This document shows, one piece after another, positions 16,038 through 25,370 of a stretch of 39,442 bases of DNA (position 1 is its first letter; each line of letters opens with the position of its first letter). The translations under genes were made by a program, and so were the position numbers. Source of the DNA: Lentisphaerota bacterium (GTDB lineage: Bacteria > Verrucomicrobiota > Lentisphaeria > Victivallales > Victivallaceae); NCBI GenBank assembly GCA_015061865.1, contig SUVU01000008.1, positions 1 to 39,442 on the forward strand, read 5' to 3'. The notes beneath the pieces are model-generated. The model made no database searches and was not told the DNA's origin. It was given only the letters and a program-made list of their open reading frames with translations.

Positions 16038-17362
16038 GCCGCCACCTCAACTTTACCGGAAGTCAACTGCGTACTGTATTTATACAAAATACTCAATACG
16101 GCAAACAATATCATCATCTGAATAAAATTGACCTGCTGTTTCATCACCCATTCCAGAGTTGATTGCAGATAAACCGCCGTAAGCCCGCCGACGATTCCGG
16201 CAGGAATGTAAAAAAGCTCACTCCGCCGCAACCGCTTCACCAGTTTGCAAGCTGCGACATAATAATATCCCAGCCACGTCAAAAATGCCGCCAATGCCGG
16301 GAATCCGCACTCGGAGCCGACCAGCAGATAACTGGTTTCCACGATCCCCTCTTTGAAATCTTTGGCAATCCGTTTATTCTCATAGCGGTATTCGCAATAA
16401 GGGTACGGCGGATTGATTTTTATGCCCCAGTTATTCAAACCGACCCCGGCAAACGGTTTATCTTTCATCATATTCCACGCCGATGCCGCCAGATATTGCC
16501 GGGTCATCAGGGACTCTTTCGGAGCATTTTCAAATCGTTTGACAATATTGGGAAGCAACAGCAAAGCGCCGAAAAAGCAGACGAGAAAAATCGGCAGCAA
16601 TATCTGAACTTTGCGCATGTGAAACTGGTACCGCAACGAAAGCAACGCTGTTATTGCACAACCGAACGGCAGACAAACCATCGCCCCCCGGGAATATGTA
16701 CGCATACACGCCGCCGAAGCCATCAGAAAAAATCCGGCAAACAAAAACCGTTTCCAACCCTTATTGCGGTTGAAATAATAACCGAAAAACACCGGTGCGA
16801 TCAGGTTCATAAACATCCCCAAACTGTTCTGATGCGGAAACAATCCGTTGGCCTGATGAATACCTTTGACATGCTGAAATACCACCGAAAGAAACGTGAC
16901 CGCCGCCACGATCCCGAAACCGGTCATCACTGTATTGAAGTCTCTCGTGTAATACAGATAATAGTAGCAGCAGAGAAAAACGACATACATCATGATCATT
17001 TTCCACAACTCAAACCAGCTGAACAGCATATTATCCGCATTGATAAGCGACGGGATGCACAGCAGAAAATATATCCAATATATTTTGCTTCCCGCATCCG
17101 GCAAAAGCGGCTTTTTGCGGTACAATATCCACATTCCGATCAGCATTGCCAATGCGATCAGATAAACCAGCGATACTTCCATACCTCTGGAAGTTCCCCG
17201 GTAAGTTTCATGCGAAAAAAAGTTGATCGACACCTGATTGAACGCCATCACCGGCAGGAGTACCGCCAAAAACGCCAGGCGCATATACTTGCGATTCAAC
17301 GTAAGTATATACCCCAGCGGCAGTACACCCATAAAAGCGATGAGAAAAATCAGGTACTTCAT
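16034..17362 (-). CDS. O-antigen ligase/polymerase (Wzy-like) membrane protein
   Basis: A 442-residue membrane protein with about 11-12 hydrophobic segments and one large periplasmic loop in the second half. TYSRGAMVCLPFG matches the conserved SRG motif of the Wzy/WaaL family, and PFAGVGLNNWG resembles the Gly-rich (P)xxGxGxxxF/W motif that follows the loop. It is expected to polymerise or ligate flipped repeat units in the periplasm. Start ATG 17362 is preceded by AGGAG and lies 8 bp after the Wza-like gene. Confidence 0.85.
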   Translation of the reverse strand: MKYLIFLIAFMGVLPLGYILTLNRKYMRLAFLAVLLPVMAFNQVSINFFSHETYRGTSRGMEVSLVYLIALAMLIGMWILYRKKPLLPDAGSKIYWIYFLLCIPSLINADNMLFSWFELWKMIMMYVVFLCCYYYLYYTRDFNTVMTGFGIVAAVTFLSVVFQHVKGIHQANGLFPHQNSLGMFMNLIAPVFFGYYFNRNKGWKRFLFAGFFLMASAACMRTYSRGAMVCLPFGCAITALLSLRYQFHMRKVQILLPIFLVCFFGALLLLPNIVKRFENAPKESLMTRQYLAASAWNMMKDKPFAGVGLNNWGIKINPPYPYCEYRYENKRIAKDFKEGIVETSYLLVGSECGFPALAAFLTWLGYYYVAACKLVKRLRRSELFYIPAGIVGGLTAVYLQSTLEWVMKQQVNFIQMMILFAVLSILYKYSTQLTSGKVEVAA

Positions 17363-17370
17363 AACACTCC

Positions 17371-18420
17371 TTACTGGATGAAATTCAATGCCGGAAACGT
17401 GAATGTACTCAGGAATTGTGCCGTCGGCAGCAATTTGCGGACAAATACGTTGTATTCAGAGATATTGTCATGCGGCACATAAACCACATCCCCCGGCTGC
17501 AGCCGGACATTGGCACAGCGTCCCTGCAAAATGCCGTCGATATCCACCCGGTAAAAGCGGGGATTTTCCATGCCGCCGCGGATAACGACCCCGTATTGCC
17601 AATGCTCCTCTTTCAGACCGAGCCCGGAGGAGATAAGTTCCAAAATCCCCAAATTCTGATCCCACAACCGCTTGTGCGGACGGTGAATACTGCCGATAAT
17701 ACTGACCATCGCCTCGGAACGGACGGCGATGTAGATGTAGTCGCCTTTTTTAAGTTTGACATTGTGCCAGCGATCACCTTTTTCAATGGCGAGCGAAAAA
17801 TTCACCGGCAGGATTTTACCATCCCGGACCAGGATACTGTTCTGAAAATCCGCCGCATCGAGCATCTGATCGTCAAAGTCCCGGACTGCCGAACCGCCGG
17901 CTTTGGCAAAAAGATCAGCCAGACGCATACCGTTGGAAATCACAAACATGCCCGGATTATTGATCGCTCCGGCAATGGTGGCAGTCTGACTTCTGACGTC
18001 AATAGCAAAAACCCCCAGTTCCGGATTTTTAATGTATTGGGCATAAATTTTTTTGATCTTTTCGCTGGCCTCTTCCAATGTCAGTCCGGCGACCTGCACC
18101 TGACCGGCAAACATCACCCCGATCGCCCCGTCGGGAGTCACCAGAGATTCCATGATCAAATCCGGGTGATTGTAAACTCTGATGCTGATTTTGTCACCGG
18201 CATTGATCCGGTAAACCGGTTCTTTCTGCTCATCAAGTTTTTTCAGAAATTCCAGCTGCCGGCGCTTATCTTCATCGGTCAATCCCGCCTGATCGACCAC
18301 CCCGCTGGGCAGATTGTTGATATCAGGGTACTGATCAAAATTACCGGTATAGCGGTCATAACAACCGCAAAATGTCAACACTGTCAAAGACAACAACAAC
18401 AAATTCCACGTTTTTTTCAT
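17371..18420 (-). CDS. Wza-like polysaccharide export lipoprotein
   Basis: A 349-residue outer-membrane polysaccharide export (OPX) protein. A signal peptide ends at G19-C20, giving a lipoprotein. The poly_export domain begins at YRINAGDKISIRVYNHPDL, followed by SLVTPDGAIGVMFAGQVQVAGLT and a first SLBB domain (TATIAGAINNPGMFVISNG). A second SLBB-like unit (MVSIIGSIHRPHKRL) ends with LQPGDVVYVPHDN. These are the expected family features. It would form the export channel for the polymer across the outer membrane with the Wzz-like protein. Its ATG shares one base with the stop of the preceding wzz-like gene (TGATG). Confidence 0.92.
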   Translation of the reverse strand: MKKTWNLLLLSLTVLTFCGCYDRYTGNFDQYPDINNLPSGVVDQAGLTDEDKRRQLEFLKKLDEQKEPVYRINAGDKISIRVYNHPDLIMESLVTPDGAIGVMFAGQVQVAGLTLEEASEKIKKIYAQYIKNPELGVFAIDVRSQTATIAGAINNPGMFVISNGMRLADLFAKAGGSAVRDFDDQMLDAADFQNSILVRDGKILPVNFSLAIEKGDRWHNVKLKKGDYIYIAVRSEAMVSIIGSIHRPHKRLWDQNLGILELISSGLGLKEEHWQYGVVIRGGMENPRFYRVDIDGILQGRCANVRLQPGDVVYVPHDNISEYNVFVRKLLPTAQFLSTFTFPALNFIQ

Positions 18421-20501
18421 CAGATATAGTCTCCTGAAATAACTTTTGCGACGTCTGTAACTCCGGTCAGGATCGCAAAGACCTTGTGTTCTTCATCATG
18501 CAGTTTCAGCACCCGCCGCAATACGCTGCGGGGAGTTTGCTTTTTGCCGATATAAAGCAAAGTCGCATCGCAAATATCGTGGAGCTGCCGCACCAGAATA
18601 CAGGATGCGTCAAAAGGTTTTTCCCGGGATATACGGATAAGCTGATAGTGCTTTTTCAGCTCATTGACCACATTGAAAAGCATACTTATTTCGTCCGGCT
18701 CCAGCACCGACATATTCCGCACCGGGAAAAATGCGAACCCGTAACCATACCCGTAGCCTTTGCCGTCACCGGAAGAAAACCCATGCATATACTCAATATG
18801 GTGCTGCACGTTTTTATCCGTAAAATTCACCCCGACATTGCCATTGTCGGAGTAGTAAAAATCACCGATTTTCTGCATATTGCCGCAAATATTTTCCACG
18901 TCGCTCTCCGGGATCAGCCGCACCAGAATCGTATTGCGCTTGGCTTGGGAAAACTGTTCGTCAAATATCACCGAACTCAAAAATGAACCATCCAGCGAAC
19001 AGGAAAACAGTGTCCGGATATTTTTCAAACGCAGGATGAAACGGTAAAACATCTCGTTATTGAGAATTTTGCGCTGTTCCGGAGTGAAATCGGCTTTTTC
19101 ATGGGGAATAATGCCGACCGTATCGAAATAGTTTTTGTGAAATACCGCCTCCTCAATGCCGCTGAATTTGCCGTTGACGATATCGTAAGTAACAACTGCG
19201 GTGGCATAAATGCCGCTGACAAAAATTCCGGCGATAAATATGATCGCCCACACTTTGACCGGAAACATCGGAAACGCTTTGGTACTTACCACTTGCTCAT
19301 TGATGTTGATATCATTGGGGACATGGGAGATATTGCTCCGCACCCGGCTGAGTTCCTCCACCAGAAGCGAAATATTTTTGTTGGCAGTATCCATTAAACG
19401 CTCAAGCGATTCATGTTCCGGGATCATGTGCTGCAGTTTCACCTCTTTCTCTTTGACCAGAGCGATTTCCGCTTGAAGAGATTTCATACTCAACTCCAAC
19501 TGGCTGAGAGCAACTTCGGCCTCTTTATAACGGCTGATTGTGCCTTCGAGCCCCAGCAGCATATTCTCATCGAATTCGGTAATATGGTTTTTCGCTTTGA
19601 ATGAGTTGAACTCATTCAATGTCACCTTATAAGCTGTTTCAGCTTCGACGAAACGGGGGTTGCGCTCTGCAAACATCAGTTTGGCTTTTTCGTACTCTCT
19701 GGCACCTTTTCGCAAATCGGTGACAAACTCCCGCAATTTGGCACGGTGTTTTATCACGTTTTCAGGAATCGCTTTGTAATCCTTTTCCGCAACGGCGAAA
19801 CGATGGCGGGCATCGGCAAGTTTTACATTCAATTCGGCTTTTGCGGCATTCTGCTCCCCCTGGATCTTCTTGACGTTCTCCATCTCTTCTTTGGGGTGGA
19901 TTATGCCGTATTTCCGGTGTAAAGCGTGAAGCCTTTCGATCAAAGACTTCTGGTACGCCTGAAGTTCCACCAGACGCCGTTCGCGGGAATCCAGAAAATT
20001 CCGCAACTCCGCCGTCCGGTATTCCTCGTAATTACGGATGCCGAGATGAACAAATGTATTTACCAGCTGTTTGACATACTCATCGCTATCTCCGATACCG
20101 GTAATAACGAACATATCATGCTGATCTTTAAGCAGTTTCACCTCAATGCACTGTTTCAGCACACTTTTTTGCTTTTCGGTCAGGTGCATTTCCTCGACCA
20201 GCTGATGAAATATCTGCTGACGGGCAAAAACGCCCAGCACATGATTGATACTCAACGGTTTTACCTCTTCGCTGGCCCGCGGCGTATAAAAAAGCGTTAC
20301 ACTGCCCTCGTACTTGTGATGCGAGCGTTTGAACTGCACATAACGGCAGCAGATCCCGGCGATCACCGTCAACAGAAAAACGGTAATAATGCTCCATTTG
20401 AATTTCATCAGCGTAAAAAGCACCAATTTCTGATACATCTGCAATTTCTGCATCTGTTTAGTCTCTGCCTGTGCTGTCAGCTCATTGTCCAAATTATCCA
20501 T
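18420..20501 (-). CDS. Wzz/BY-kinase-like polysaccharide co-polymerase, kinase-dead
   Basis: A 693-residue protein. The first membrane segment is at about 35-55 and the Wzz domain at 60-160 (YEGSVTLFYTPRA). A long periplasmic coiled coil at about 160-395 precedes the second membrane segment at 417-440. The cytoplasmic part (about 450-693) is laid out like a bacterial tyrosine kinase: NNEMFYRFILRLKNIRT (481-497) at the EAYRTLR position and a Rossmann-like end (YQLIRISREKPFDASC, then ATLLYIGKKQTPRS). No Walker A, A' or B motif is visible. GYGYGYG (582-588) is a tyrosine-rich patch. It would control chain length with the Wza-like channel. The start has GAGGTG upstream. Confidence 0.82.
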   Translation of the reverse strand: MDNLDNELTAQAETKQMQKLQMYQKLVLFTLMKFKWSIITVFLLTVIAGICCRYVQFKRSHHKYEGSVTLFYTPRASEEVKPLSINHVLGVFARQQIFHQLVEEMHLTEKQKSVLKQCIEVKLLKDQHDMFVITGIGDSDEYVKQLVNTFVHLGIRNYEEYRTAELRNFLDSRERRLVELQAYQKSLIERLHALHRKYGIIHPKEEMENVKKIQGEQNAAKAELNVKLADARHRFAVAEKDYKAIPENVIKHRAKLREFVTDLRKGAREYEKAKLMFAERNPRFVEAETAYKVTLNEFNSFKAKNHITEFDENMLLGLEGTISRYKEAEVALSQLELSMKSLQAEIALVKEKEVKLQHMIPEHESLERLMDTANKNISLLVEELSRVRSNISHVPNDININEQVVSTKAFPMFPVKVWAIIFIAGIFVSGIYATAVVTYDIVNGKFSGIEEAVFHKNYFDTVGIIPHEKADFTPEQRKILNNEMFYRFILRLKNIRTLFSCSLDGSFLSSVIFDEQFSQAKRNTILVRLIPESDVENICGNMQKIGDFYYSDNGNVGVNFTDKNVQHHIEYMHGFSSGDGKGYGYGYGFAFFPVRNMSVLEPDEISMLFNVVNELKKHYQLIRISREKPFDASCILVRQLHDICDATLLYIGKKQTPRSVLRRVLKLHDEEHKVFAILTGVTDVAKVISGDYI

Positions 20502-20515
20502 AACACCTCACCCTG

Positions 20516-21535
20516 TCAATTAAAAATCAGCCACTGCTGATAAAGTCTGCTGTCTGAAACCGGTTTTTCCGGCATATTTTCCAATGTCCAATATACCTCA
20601 TTTGCCAATACTGCCACCGGCGGCATGGTGTAATGACGCCAATTTTTCAGCGGCACAGAATGGCTTTTGACACAATATTTTATAAAATTTTTCAGCGATA
20701 TTTCGCCGTGTTCGCGGCACTTTTCATAAGTATCGATGCACCAGTCGCCGCAGATTTCCGTCATACATTCCATAAAAACATCCCGTGCCGCCGCCCACCA
20801 GCTCTGCACGTCCTGCGGAATTTCCCGGCTGGGGGATTTTTTGAATTCCACCGCCTGACGGTAAAATTTTTTGCAGGCACTGCTCAAATCCGACCGGGCG
20901 ATCGCCGCCGCCCGTTCCGTTATTGTCCACTTATACTGCCGGCCGGCAATGAGTGCGGCATCACCGGCACCGAGCATTGCCTTATTGATATTGCGCAGGA
21001 TAAAATCCATATCCCGGGAATTATTGCGGATTTTTTCACCTGCCAGCAGCAACCCCATCCCCCGGTTGAGCAGCAAGCGGCACGCTTCGGAAAACGGCAG
21101 ATTTTCAGCCGGAATTTCCGGCAGATACCTTTCAAGCAGATCTTCGCCGCACACCAGACGGTAACCGCGTTTCAACTCCTGCATCATCAGGCGCTTGCGG
21201 TTTTTCTGTATATCTTTTTTGCTCATAACAGCACTGAAATCGACATCGACATTCAGCTCTTTTTCATATTTTTCAGCAATTTCTTTCAGTAATTTTTCAA
21301 CACCGGGACTTTTTTTTCCGGCAAAAACAAAAAAGTCCAGATCATTGTAGAGAATACCGTTTTCCCGATCCTGTCTGACCCCGCCGTCACCTCTGCCGTA
21401 ACTGCCGCCGAGCAGCACACAAAGCCCGGAACCGGAAAGAGCGTTGCCGATCTCCAGCACCACTTTATCCAGCAGCATTTCAGCGTCTTCAGCGCCTGAA
21501 GCTGTGAATTTTTCAGGATTTTTTGCGTTCAGCAT
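20516..21535 (-). CDS. Nucleotidyltransferase-fold protein
   Basis: A 339-residue cytoplasmic protein. GGSYGRGDGG (43-52) and NDLDFFVF (64-71, acidic pair D65/D67) are the glycine and DxD motifs of the polymerase-beta-like nucleotidyltransferase superfamily; the rest is helical. Substrate is unknown. The open frame reaches 21691, but ATG 21535 has AGAGGA upstream and begins at the end of the preceding gene (23-bp overlap); the extension has no family character. It may transfer a nucleotide to a protein, lipid or sugar in this pathway. Such proteins are not standard exopolysaccharide components. Confidence 0.7.
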   Translation of the reverse strand: MLNAKNPEKFTASGAEDAEMLLDKVVLEIGNALSGSGLCVLLGGSYGRGDGGVRQDRENGILYNDLDFFVFAGKKSPGVEKLLKEIAEKYEKELNVDVDFSAVMSKKDIQKNRKRLMMQELKRGYRLVCGEDLLERYLPEIPAENLPFSEACRLLLNRGMGLLLAGEKIRNNSRDMDFILRNINKAMLGAGDAALIAGRQYKWTITERAAAIARSDLSSACKKFYRQAVEFKKSPSREIPQDVQSWWAAARDVFMECMTEICGDWCIDTYEKCREHGEISLKNFIKYCVKSHSVPLKNWRHYTMPPVAVLANEVYWTLENMPEKPVSDSRLYQQWLIFN

Positions 21536-22742
21536 AAGTTGCAAATCCTCTTTTACCCAAACTGCGCAAAACCACCTGCAATGCCAGAAAACACGAGCAG
21601 TGATAATGATAATAATAGTCATAAATACGCCGTTGCGCCGGAGTATTCTGAAGTCCGTAAATCTCCCCCATCTGAAAAACAAAATGCTCATTGGCAGGGT
21701 GACTTTTCACCAGTTCTTTGCGAAAAAACAACACCGCCCAATACCCCGGATAGCGGTCCATCGACAGTTTCCAGCACCAATGCGATTTTTTATGCGTCAA
21801 ATAATACGGCATCAGCAGCAAATACGGCACCAATCCGGCAACCGCCAGTCCCAGAGCAATAAAATGCTCCCACAACCGCAAAACCCACGCCGAACGGTTC
21901 TGAATGGGCGAAAACGCATAACTGAAACTGTTCCGTTCCAATACTCCGCCGGTATATGGGTCGATTATCCGCCCCGGAGTAACGATTTTATCTTTTATTT
22001 CCAGATTTCCGGCGACGTAAGTCCGGTCAAAAATGATGGAATGTTCCACCGCACATCCTTTATCCACCAGCGCCCGTTCTCCAATCACAGCTGTACCGAT
22101 CACACTTTTTGCTTCAATAAAGGTATTGTCACCCAACACCAATGGTCCGGTCAAATGGCAGTCATTTTTTATAACCACGTTGGTACCGGTATGGATATTA
22201 TCGGTAATACTGTAACCGGGCAAATTATAAAAATCGTCGTTCAAAACCTGAAAATTCACCTCAAAGTAACTTTGCAGCGAGTCGATCAGGTAAAATTCGA
22301 TATTGCTTTTCAGCAATTTACCGTCTTTATAATAATATATGCCATCGGCGCTGCCGTCATCTTCGCAGGGGACAAAGGAATTTTGCAATTCCTCAAACGT
22401 ATGAGCTTTGGGCATCAGCATCCCGTGCAGGATCAGACAATCATCCCCGCATTCAGCAGCATACACTTCCAGCAAATGACGGACGGTATCATGCCCGCCG
22501 CCTTTGCGGTAGTCAAGCGCCAGTTCGCCATGCTGATATTCCTCCAGAAGTTCGGCAAGATGCTCGTTGTAAGTCGGCCCCAGCAGCAGCAATGCCCCGG
22601 CCTCACACCGCAGCGCCAGATCAATAAAATATTCCGCCGCACACCGTCCCGCCACCGGCATCATGCCCAAACTGCGGTCAGGGAAATAATCTTTGCACCA
22701 CTCCTGAGTTTGCGAGTAAGGATTTACCAACAGCTGTTTCAT
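21513..22742 (-). CDS. NDP-sugar pyrophosphorylase-like protein with left-handed beta-helix and membrane segment
   Basis: A 409-residue protein. Residues about 20-150 look like a partial sugar-nucleotidyltransferase Rossmann fold (PVAGRCAAEYFIDLALRCEA, then DDCLILHGML in the acidic strand), although the canonical GxGxRxxP-Lys loop is not intact. Residues about 180-265 are hexapeptide-like turns (TGTNVVIKNDCHL, LVLGDNTFIEAKSVIG). Residues about 295-320 are a hydrophobic membrane segment. The lost loop suggests it may not be an active pyrophosphorylase; an acyltransferase-like or scaffold role is possible. It lies between the initiating transferase (1 bp gap) and the nucleotidyltransferase. Confidence 0.65.
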   Translation of the reverse strand: MKQLLVNPYSQTQEWCKDYFPDRSLGMMPVAGRCAAEYFIDLALRCEAGALLLLGPTYNEHLAELLEEYQHGELALDYRKGGGHDTVRHLLEVYAAECGDDCLILHGMLMPKAHTFEELQNSFVPCEDDGSADGIYYYKDGKLLKSNIEFYLIDSLQSYFEVNFQVLNDDFYNLPGYSITDNIHTGTNVVIKNDCHLTGPLVLGDNTFIEAKSVIGTAVIGERALVDKGCAVEHSIIFDRTYVAGNLEIKDKIVTPGRIIDPYTGGVLERNSFSYAFSPIQNRSAWVLRLWEHFIALGLAVAGLVPYLLLMPYYLTHKKSHWCWKLSMDRYPGYWAVLFFRKELVKSHPANEHFVFQMGEIYGLQNTPAQRRIYDYYYHYHCSCFLALQVVLRSLGKRGFATYAERKKS

Positions 22743-22743
22743 C

Positions 22744-23457
22744 TTACCACGCTCCTTTTCCGGTCAGAATCGCCGGGACGGTTTTCAGCAATATCAAAAA
22801 ATCTTTCCAGACACTTTTGCTGGCGATATATTCTTTATCCAGTGCGATCTGCCTGGAAAACGGCAATTCACTGCGCCCGGAAACCTGCCACAAACAGGTG
22901 ATTCCCGGTGTGATATTCAACCGTTTGCGCTCTTCCAGAGAGTAAGTCCGTACCTCTGACGGCAGCGGCGGACGGGGACCGACCAAACTCATATCCCCCA
23001 GCAACACATTGAACAACTGCGGCAATTCGTCAATACTGAATTTGCGGATAAACCGACCGACCGGCGTGATCCGCGGATCGCGTTTCATTTTAAAAATCAC
23101 CCCGTCAGTGGATTCATTCTGCGACATCAACTCCGCTTTCCGTGCCTCGGCATCGATATACATACTGCGGAATTTGAAAAATTTAAAGTGTCTGCCGAAT
23201 CTGCCCACCCGGATCTGACTGAATATTATCGGCCCCGGACTGGTGACTTTTACCAGCAATGCCGTGAGCAAAAACACCGGACTGCCGATCACAATGGCAA
23301 GTATCGACAGGATTATATCCATAAAACGCTTGAAAAATGCAGAACTGCCGATCGTCAGGTGCCAAATCAGCATCCGCATCTGGATCCGGTTGTGCCGGAA
23401 TACCGACGGACGTTTCAATTCCCGGCGCAAAGCAGTTATTTCTTCATATCGTGTCAT
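22744..23457 (-). CDS. Initiating sugar-phosphate transferase (WcaJ/EpsL type)
   Basis: A 237-residue monotopic phosphoglycosyltransferase. One hydrophobic segment at about 42-68 (FMDIILSILAIVIGSPVFLL) is followed by the catalytic domain: SPGPIIFSQIRVG, FKFRSMYIDAE (the catalytic Asp-Glu follows R-S-M), DPRITPVGRFIRKFSIDELPQ, MSLVGPRP, and ITPGITCLWQVSGRS. It transfers a sugar phosphate from a UDP-sugar to undecaprenyl phosphate, the first committed step. The short form lacks the extra N-terminal membrane helices of WbaP. It overlaps the EpsI gene by ATGA. Confidence 0.92.
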   Translation of the reverse strand: MTRYEEITALRRELKRPSVFRHNRIQMRMLIWHLTIGSSAFFKRFMDIILSILAIVIGSPVFLLTALLVKVTSPGPIIFSQIRVGRFGRHFKFFKFRSMYIDAEARKAELMSQNESTDGVIFKMKRDPRITPVGRFIRKFSIDELPQLFNVLLGDMSLVGPRPPLPSEVRTYSLEERKRLNITPGITCLWQVSGRSELPFSRQIALDKEYIASKSVWKDFLILLKTVPAILTGKGAW

Positions 23458-24515
23458 TGCACCCTCTCGTGTTTCAGTGATTCAATAAAATTTTTCAACT
23501 CATTCCGGCTTTTTTCGATATTTTCATAAACCGGAATGGAAATCTGATAAGTATAATAATTGCCGCCGGGACGGAATTTCCTGCGGAATCCCAAAAATCC
23601 CGGAGTGGAGAAATCATCCCCGCTGAACCACACCCAGACCAGACAATGATAATCGTTTTTACAGGCATCGATTTCCGTCACCGCAAAATTATTCTGCAAA
23701 TAAAATATCCCCTCCGAATTCACCGTCCACATACTTGTACGCAAACAGTGGCTCGCCGGATGAATTTCATGGATATCGCGGCCGCACCGCACTGCCAACA
23801 CCGATATATCCGTGTCGTTTTTCGTATAACGGTATTGCGCCACCTCGCTGGTGGCAAAAAAGCGTCTGGTATTTTCATCAGTCTGGATCCGCCTGCCCCA
23901 GAATTCGCCGACGTGCGGAGGAAATTCAGGAATAAAACTGCGCCCCTCAAAATACAATTCTTCAGTATGCCGCCAGAGCAGGCAGCTTACCAGTGCCGCT
24001 GCCAGAAAACAAACCGTTCCGCACCTGACCTGCAAATCAAACCGCCGGTTGCACCATATCCATCCCAGACACAGCCCCGCAAGCACAAATTTCACTATCC
24101 ATGCCAGCCACACCGGACACATCAGCAACAGCGACAAATGATAACTCGAACTCGGTGTCCCCAACAATAAAATAACCGCTGCCGGCAGCACCCGGCTGGC
24201 AAAATGCCACGAATACAGCAGCCATGCCATTGCCCAAATCACTATTGCTCCGGCGGCAACACTCAACGCATTGATATGATGAAGCCCCGGCAGCACGGCT
24301 GCCGTCAGCATCGGGATCAGCACCAAAAGCGCCCGGTATTCATATTTTTCACCCGGCTTTTCCGGCCTCACCGCCCCAAGCGCCGCCGGGATACTCAACA
24401 GATAAAACACCCAATCCCAACGGTCAAGCCGGGAGCCTCCCCAAGCCTGCATCAGGTACGGCATCTGCCACCCCAGCGGCAAAAACGCCAGCAACATCAG
24501 TCCCCGTTTTATCAT
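23454..24515 (-). CDS. Membrane protein with C-terminal EpsI (DUF3485) domain
   Basis: A 353-residue protein. The first 170 or so residues hold about five to six hydrophobic segments. The C-terminal half (from about 195) is an exported EpsI-like domain: ELYFEGRSFIPEFP, then VRCGRDIHEIHPASHCLR, the conserved HPxxC-type motif, and the YQISIPVYENIEK end. EpsI/DUF3485 domains accompany exosortases, often fused to them or encoded beside them. Here the domain is fused to an extra membrane module and the exosortase is a separate upstream gene, with the two linked by ATGA. The role in protein sorting or glycan attachment is inferred. Confidence 0.75.
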   Translation of the reverse strand: MIKRGLMLLAFLPLGWQMPYLMQAWGGSRLDRWDWVFYLLSIPAALGAVRPEKPGEKYEYRALLVLIPMLTAAVLPGLHHINALSVAAGAIVIWAMAWLLYSWHFASRVLPAAVILLLGTPSSSYHLSLLLMCPVWLAWIVKFVLAGLCLGWIWCNRRFDLQVRCGTVCFLAAALVSCLLWRHTEELYFEGRSFIPEFPPHVGEFWGRRIQTDENTRRFFATSEVAQYRYTKNDTDISVLAVRCGRDIHEIHPASHCLRTSMWTVNSEGIFYLQNNFAVTEIDACKNDYHCLVWVWFSGDDFSTPGFLGFRRKFRPGGNYYTYQISIPVYENIEKSRNELKNFIESLKHERVQ

Positions 24516-25366
24516 GGTTTTTCCTCCGTTGCTGCGGCGGCAAACAATCTGCCGACCGCAATAAAAACCGCCAGTGCCAGAATTATCTGCACATACCCCA
24601 GAGCAATATGCCAGTTACCCAGCAAAACACATTCTCCCCATTGCCGGTACAGCAATACCGTCAGGACGATCCGCAAACTGTTGCCAATAATGATCGCCGG
24701 CATAATAAAAGCAAAATGCAGAATTTTCCACCCCGCTTTTTTGTGGAGTATCTGTACCATGACAAATGCGATCAATATAAACGCATCCAACTGATTGATA
24801 CCGCTGCAGGCATCGGTGATCGCAATATCCACCCCGGGCAGATTCAGCGAAGTTCCGGCATAAACCACCCCGATCCCGCATAATTTCAACAGCGACGCAC
24901 TCAACATGGTGGCACTCAAACGCAGCGGATAACTCAACATCAGCATGAATTCTTCGTGATACGGCATGAATACACCGCACCACAGCGCCGGAACAAGACA
25001 AATCAGGGCGATTTTTCTGCCGCTGAAATACAATACCGCCGCACCAATCAAAAGTGTAAACGCCAATGCGGTATTCAAACTGCCCGGAAAATTTTGAAAC
25101 GGCAGCACCGCCAGAATATTGGCAAAAAACAACAGCCCCCATGCCGCACATTTTTCCGGAACAGAGGCGCAACAGGAACTGCAAACCGTAAATTTTTTGA
25201 ACATTATGCCAATGAATATCGCCGCCAACGCCAAATCTACCAATGCCGCATCCCACATCCCGGAACCGAACATCGGAACTGCCGCAAATAAAGCAACGAT
25301 CCCCAGCAGCGCGCCATACAACGCTCCCAGGGGATGTTTGGTTATTTTTGTTATCAGCAGTTTCAT
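24512..25366 (-). CDS. Exosortase
   Basis: A 284-residue integral membrane transpeptidase with about eight hydrophobic segments. The catalytic triad motifs are all present: DACSGIN (Cys187), GNSLRI (Arg232) and NWHIALGY (His253). Exosortases cut C-terminal PEP-CTERM-type sorting signals during export. The ATG at 25366 is used; a GTG at 25369 would add one residue. Its probable substrates are the two GQPLPG-tailed proteins at the head of this operon. The neighbouring EpsI-domain gene and Wza/Wzz genes are the usual exosortase company. Confidence 0.9.
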   Translation of the reverse strand: MKLLITKITKHPLGALYGALLGIVALFAAVPMFGSGMWDAALVDLALAAIFIGIMFKKFTVCSSCCASVPEKCAAWGLLFFANILAVLPFQNFPGSLNTALAFTLLIGAAVLYFSGRKIALICLVPALWCGVFMPYHEEFMLMLSYPLRLSATMLSASLLKLCGIGVVYAGTSLNLPGVDIAITDACSGINQLDAFILIAFVMVQILHKKAGWKILHFAFIMPAIIIGNSLRIVLTVLLYRQWGECVLLGNWHIALGYVQIILALAVFIAVGRLFAAAATEEKP

Positions 25367-25370
25367 CACG

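Noticed and set aside
16163-17482. 439-codon + strand frame opposite the polymerase gene
   Set aside because: It is the complement of a membrane-protein gene with convincing motifs; its His/Gln/Arg-rich translation is typical of an antisense shadow.
21536-21691. N-terminal extension of the nucleotidyltransferase gene
   Set aside because: It overlaps the conserved end of the beta-helix protein gene, and the internal ATG 21535 has a good ribosome site.
21444-22901. 485-codon + strand frame opposite three - strand genes
   Set aside because: It runs across gene boundaries of the recognised operon and has shadow-like composition (rich in His, Gln, Arg and Phe) with no motif.
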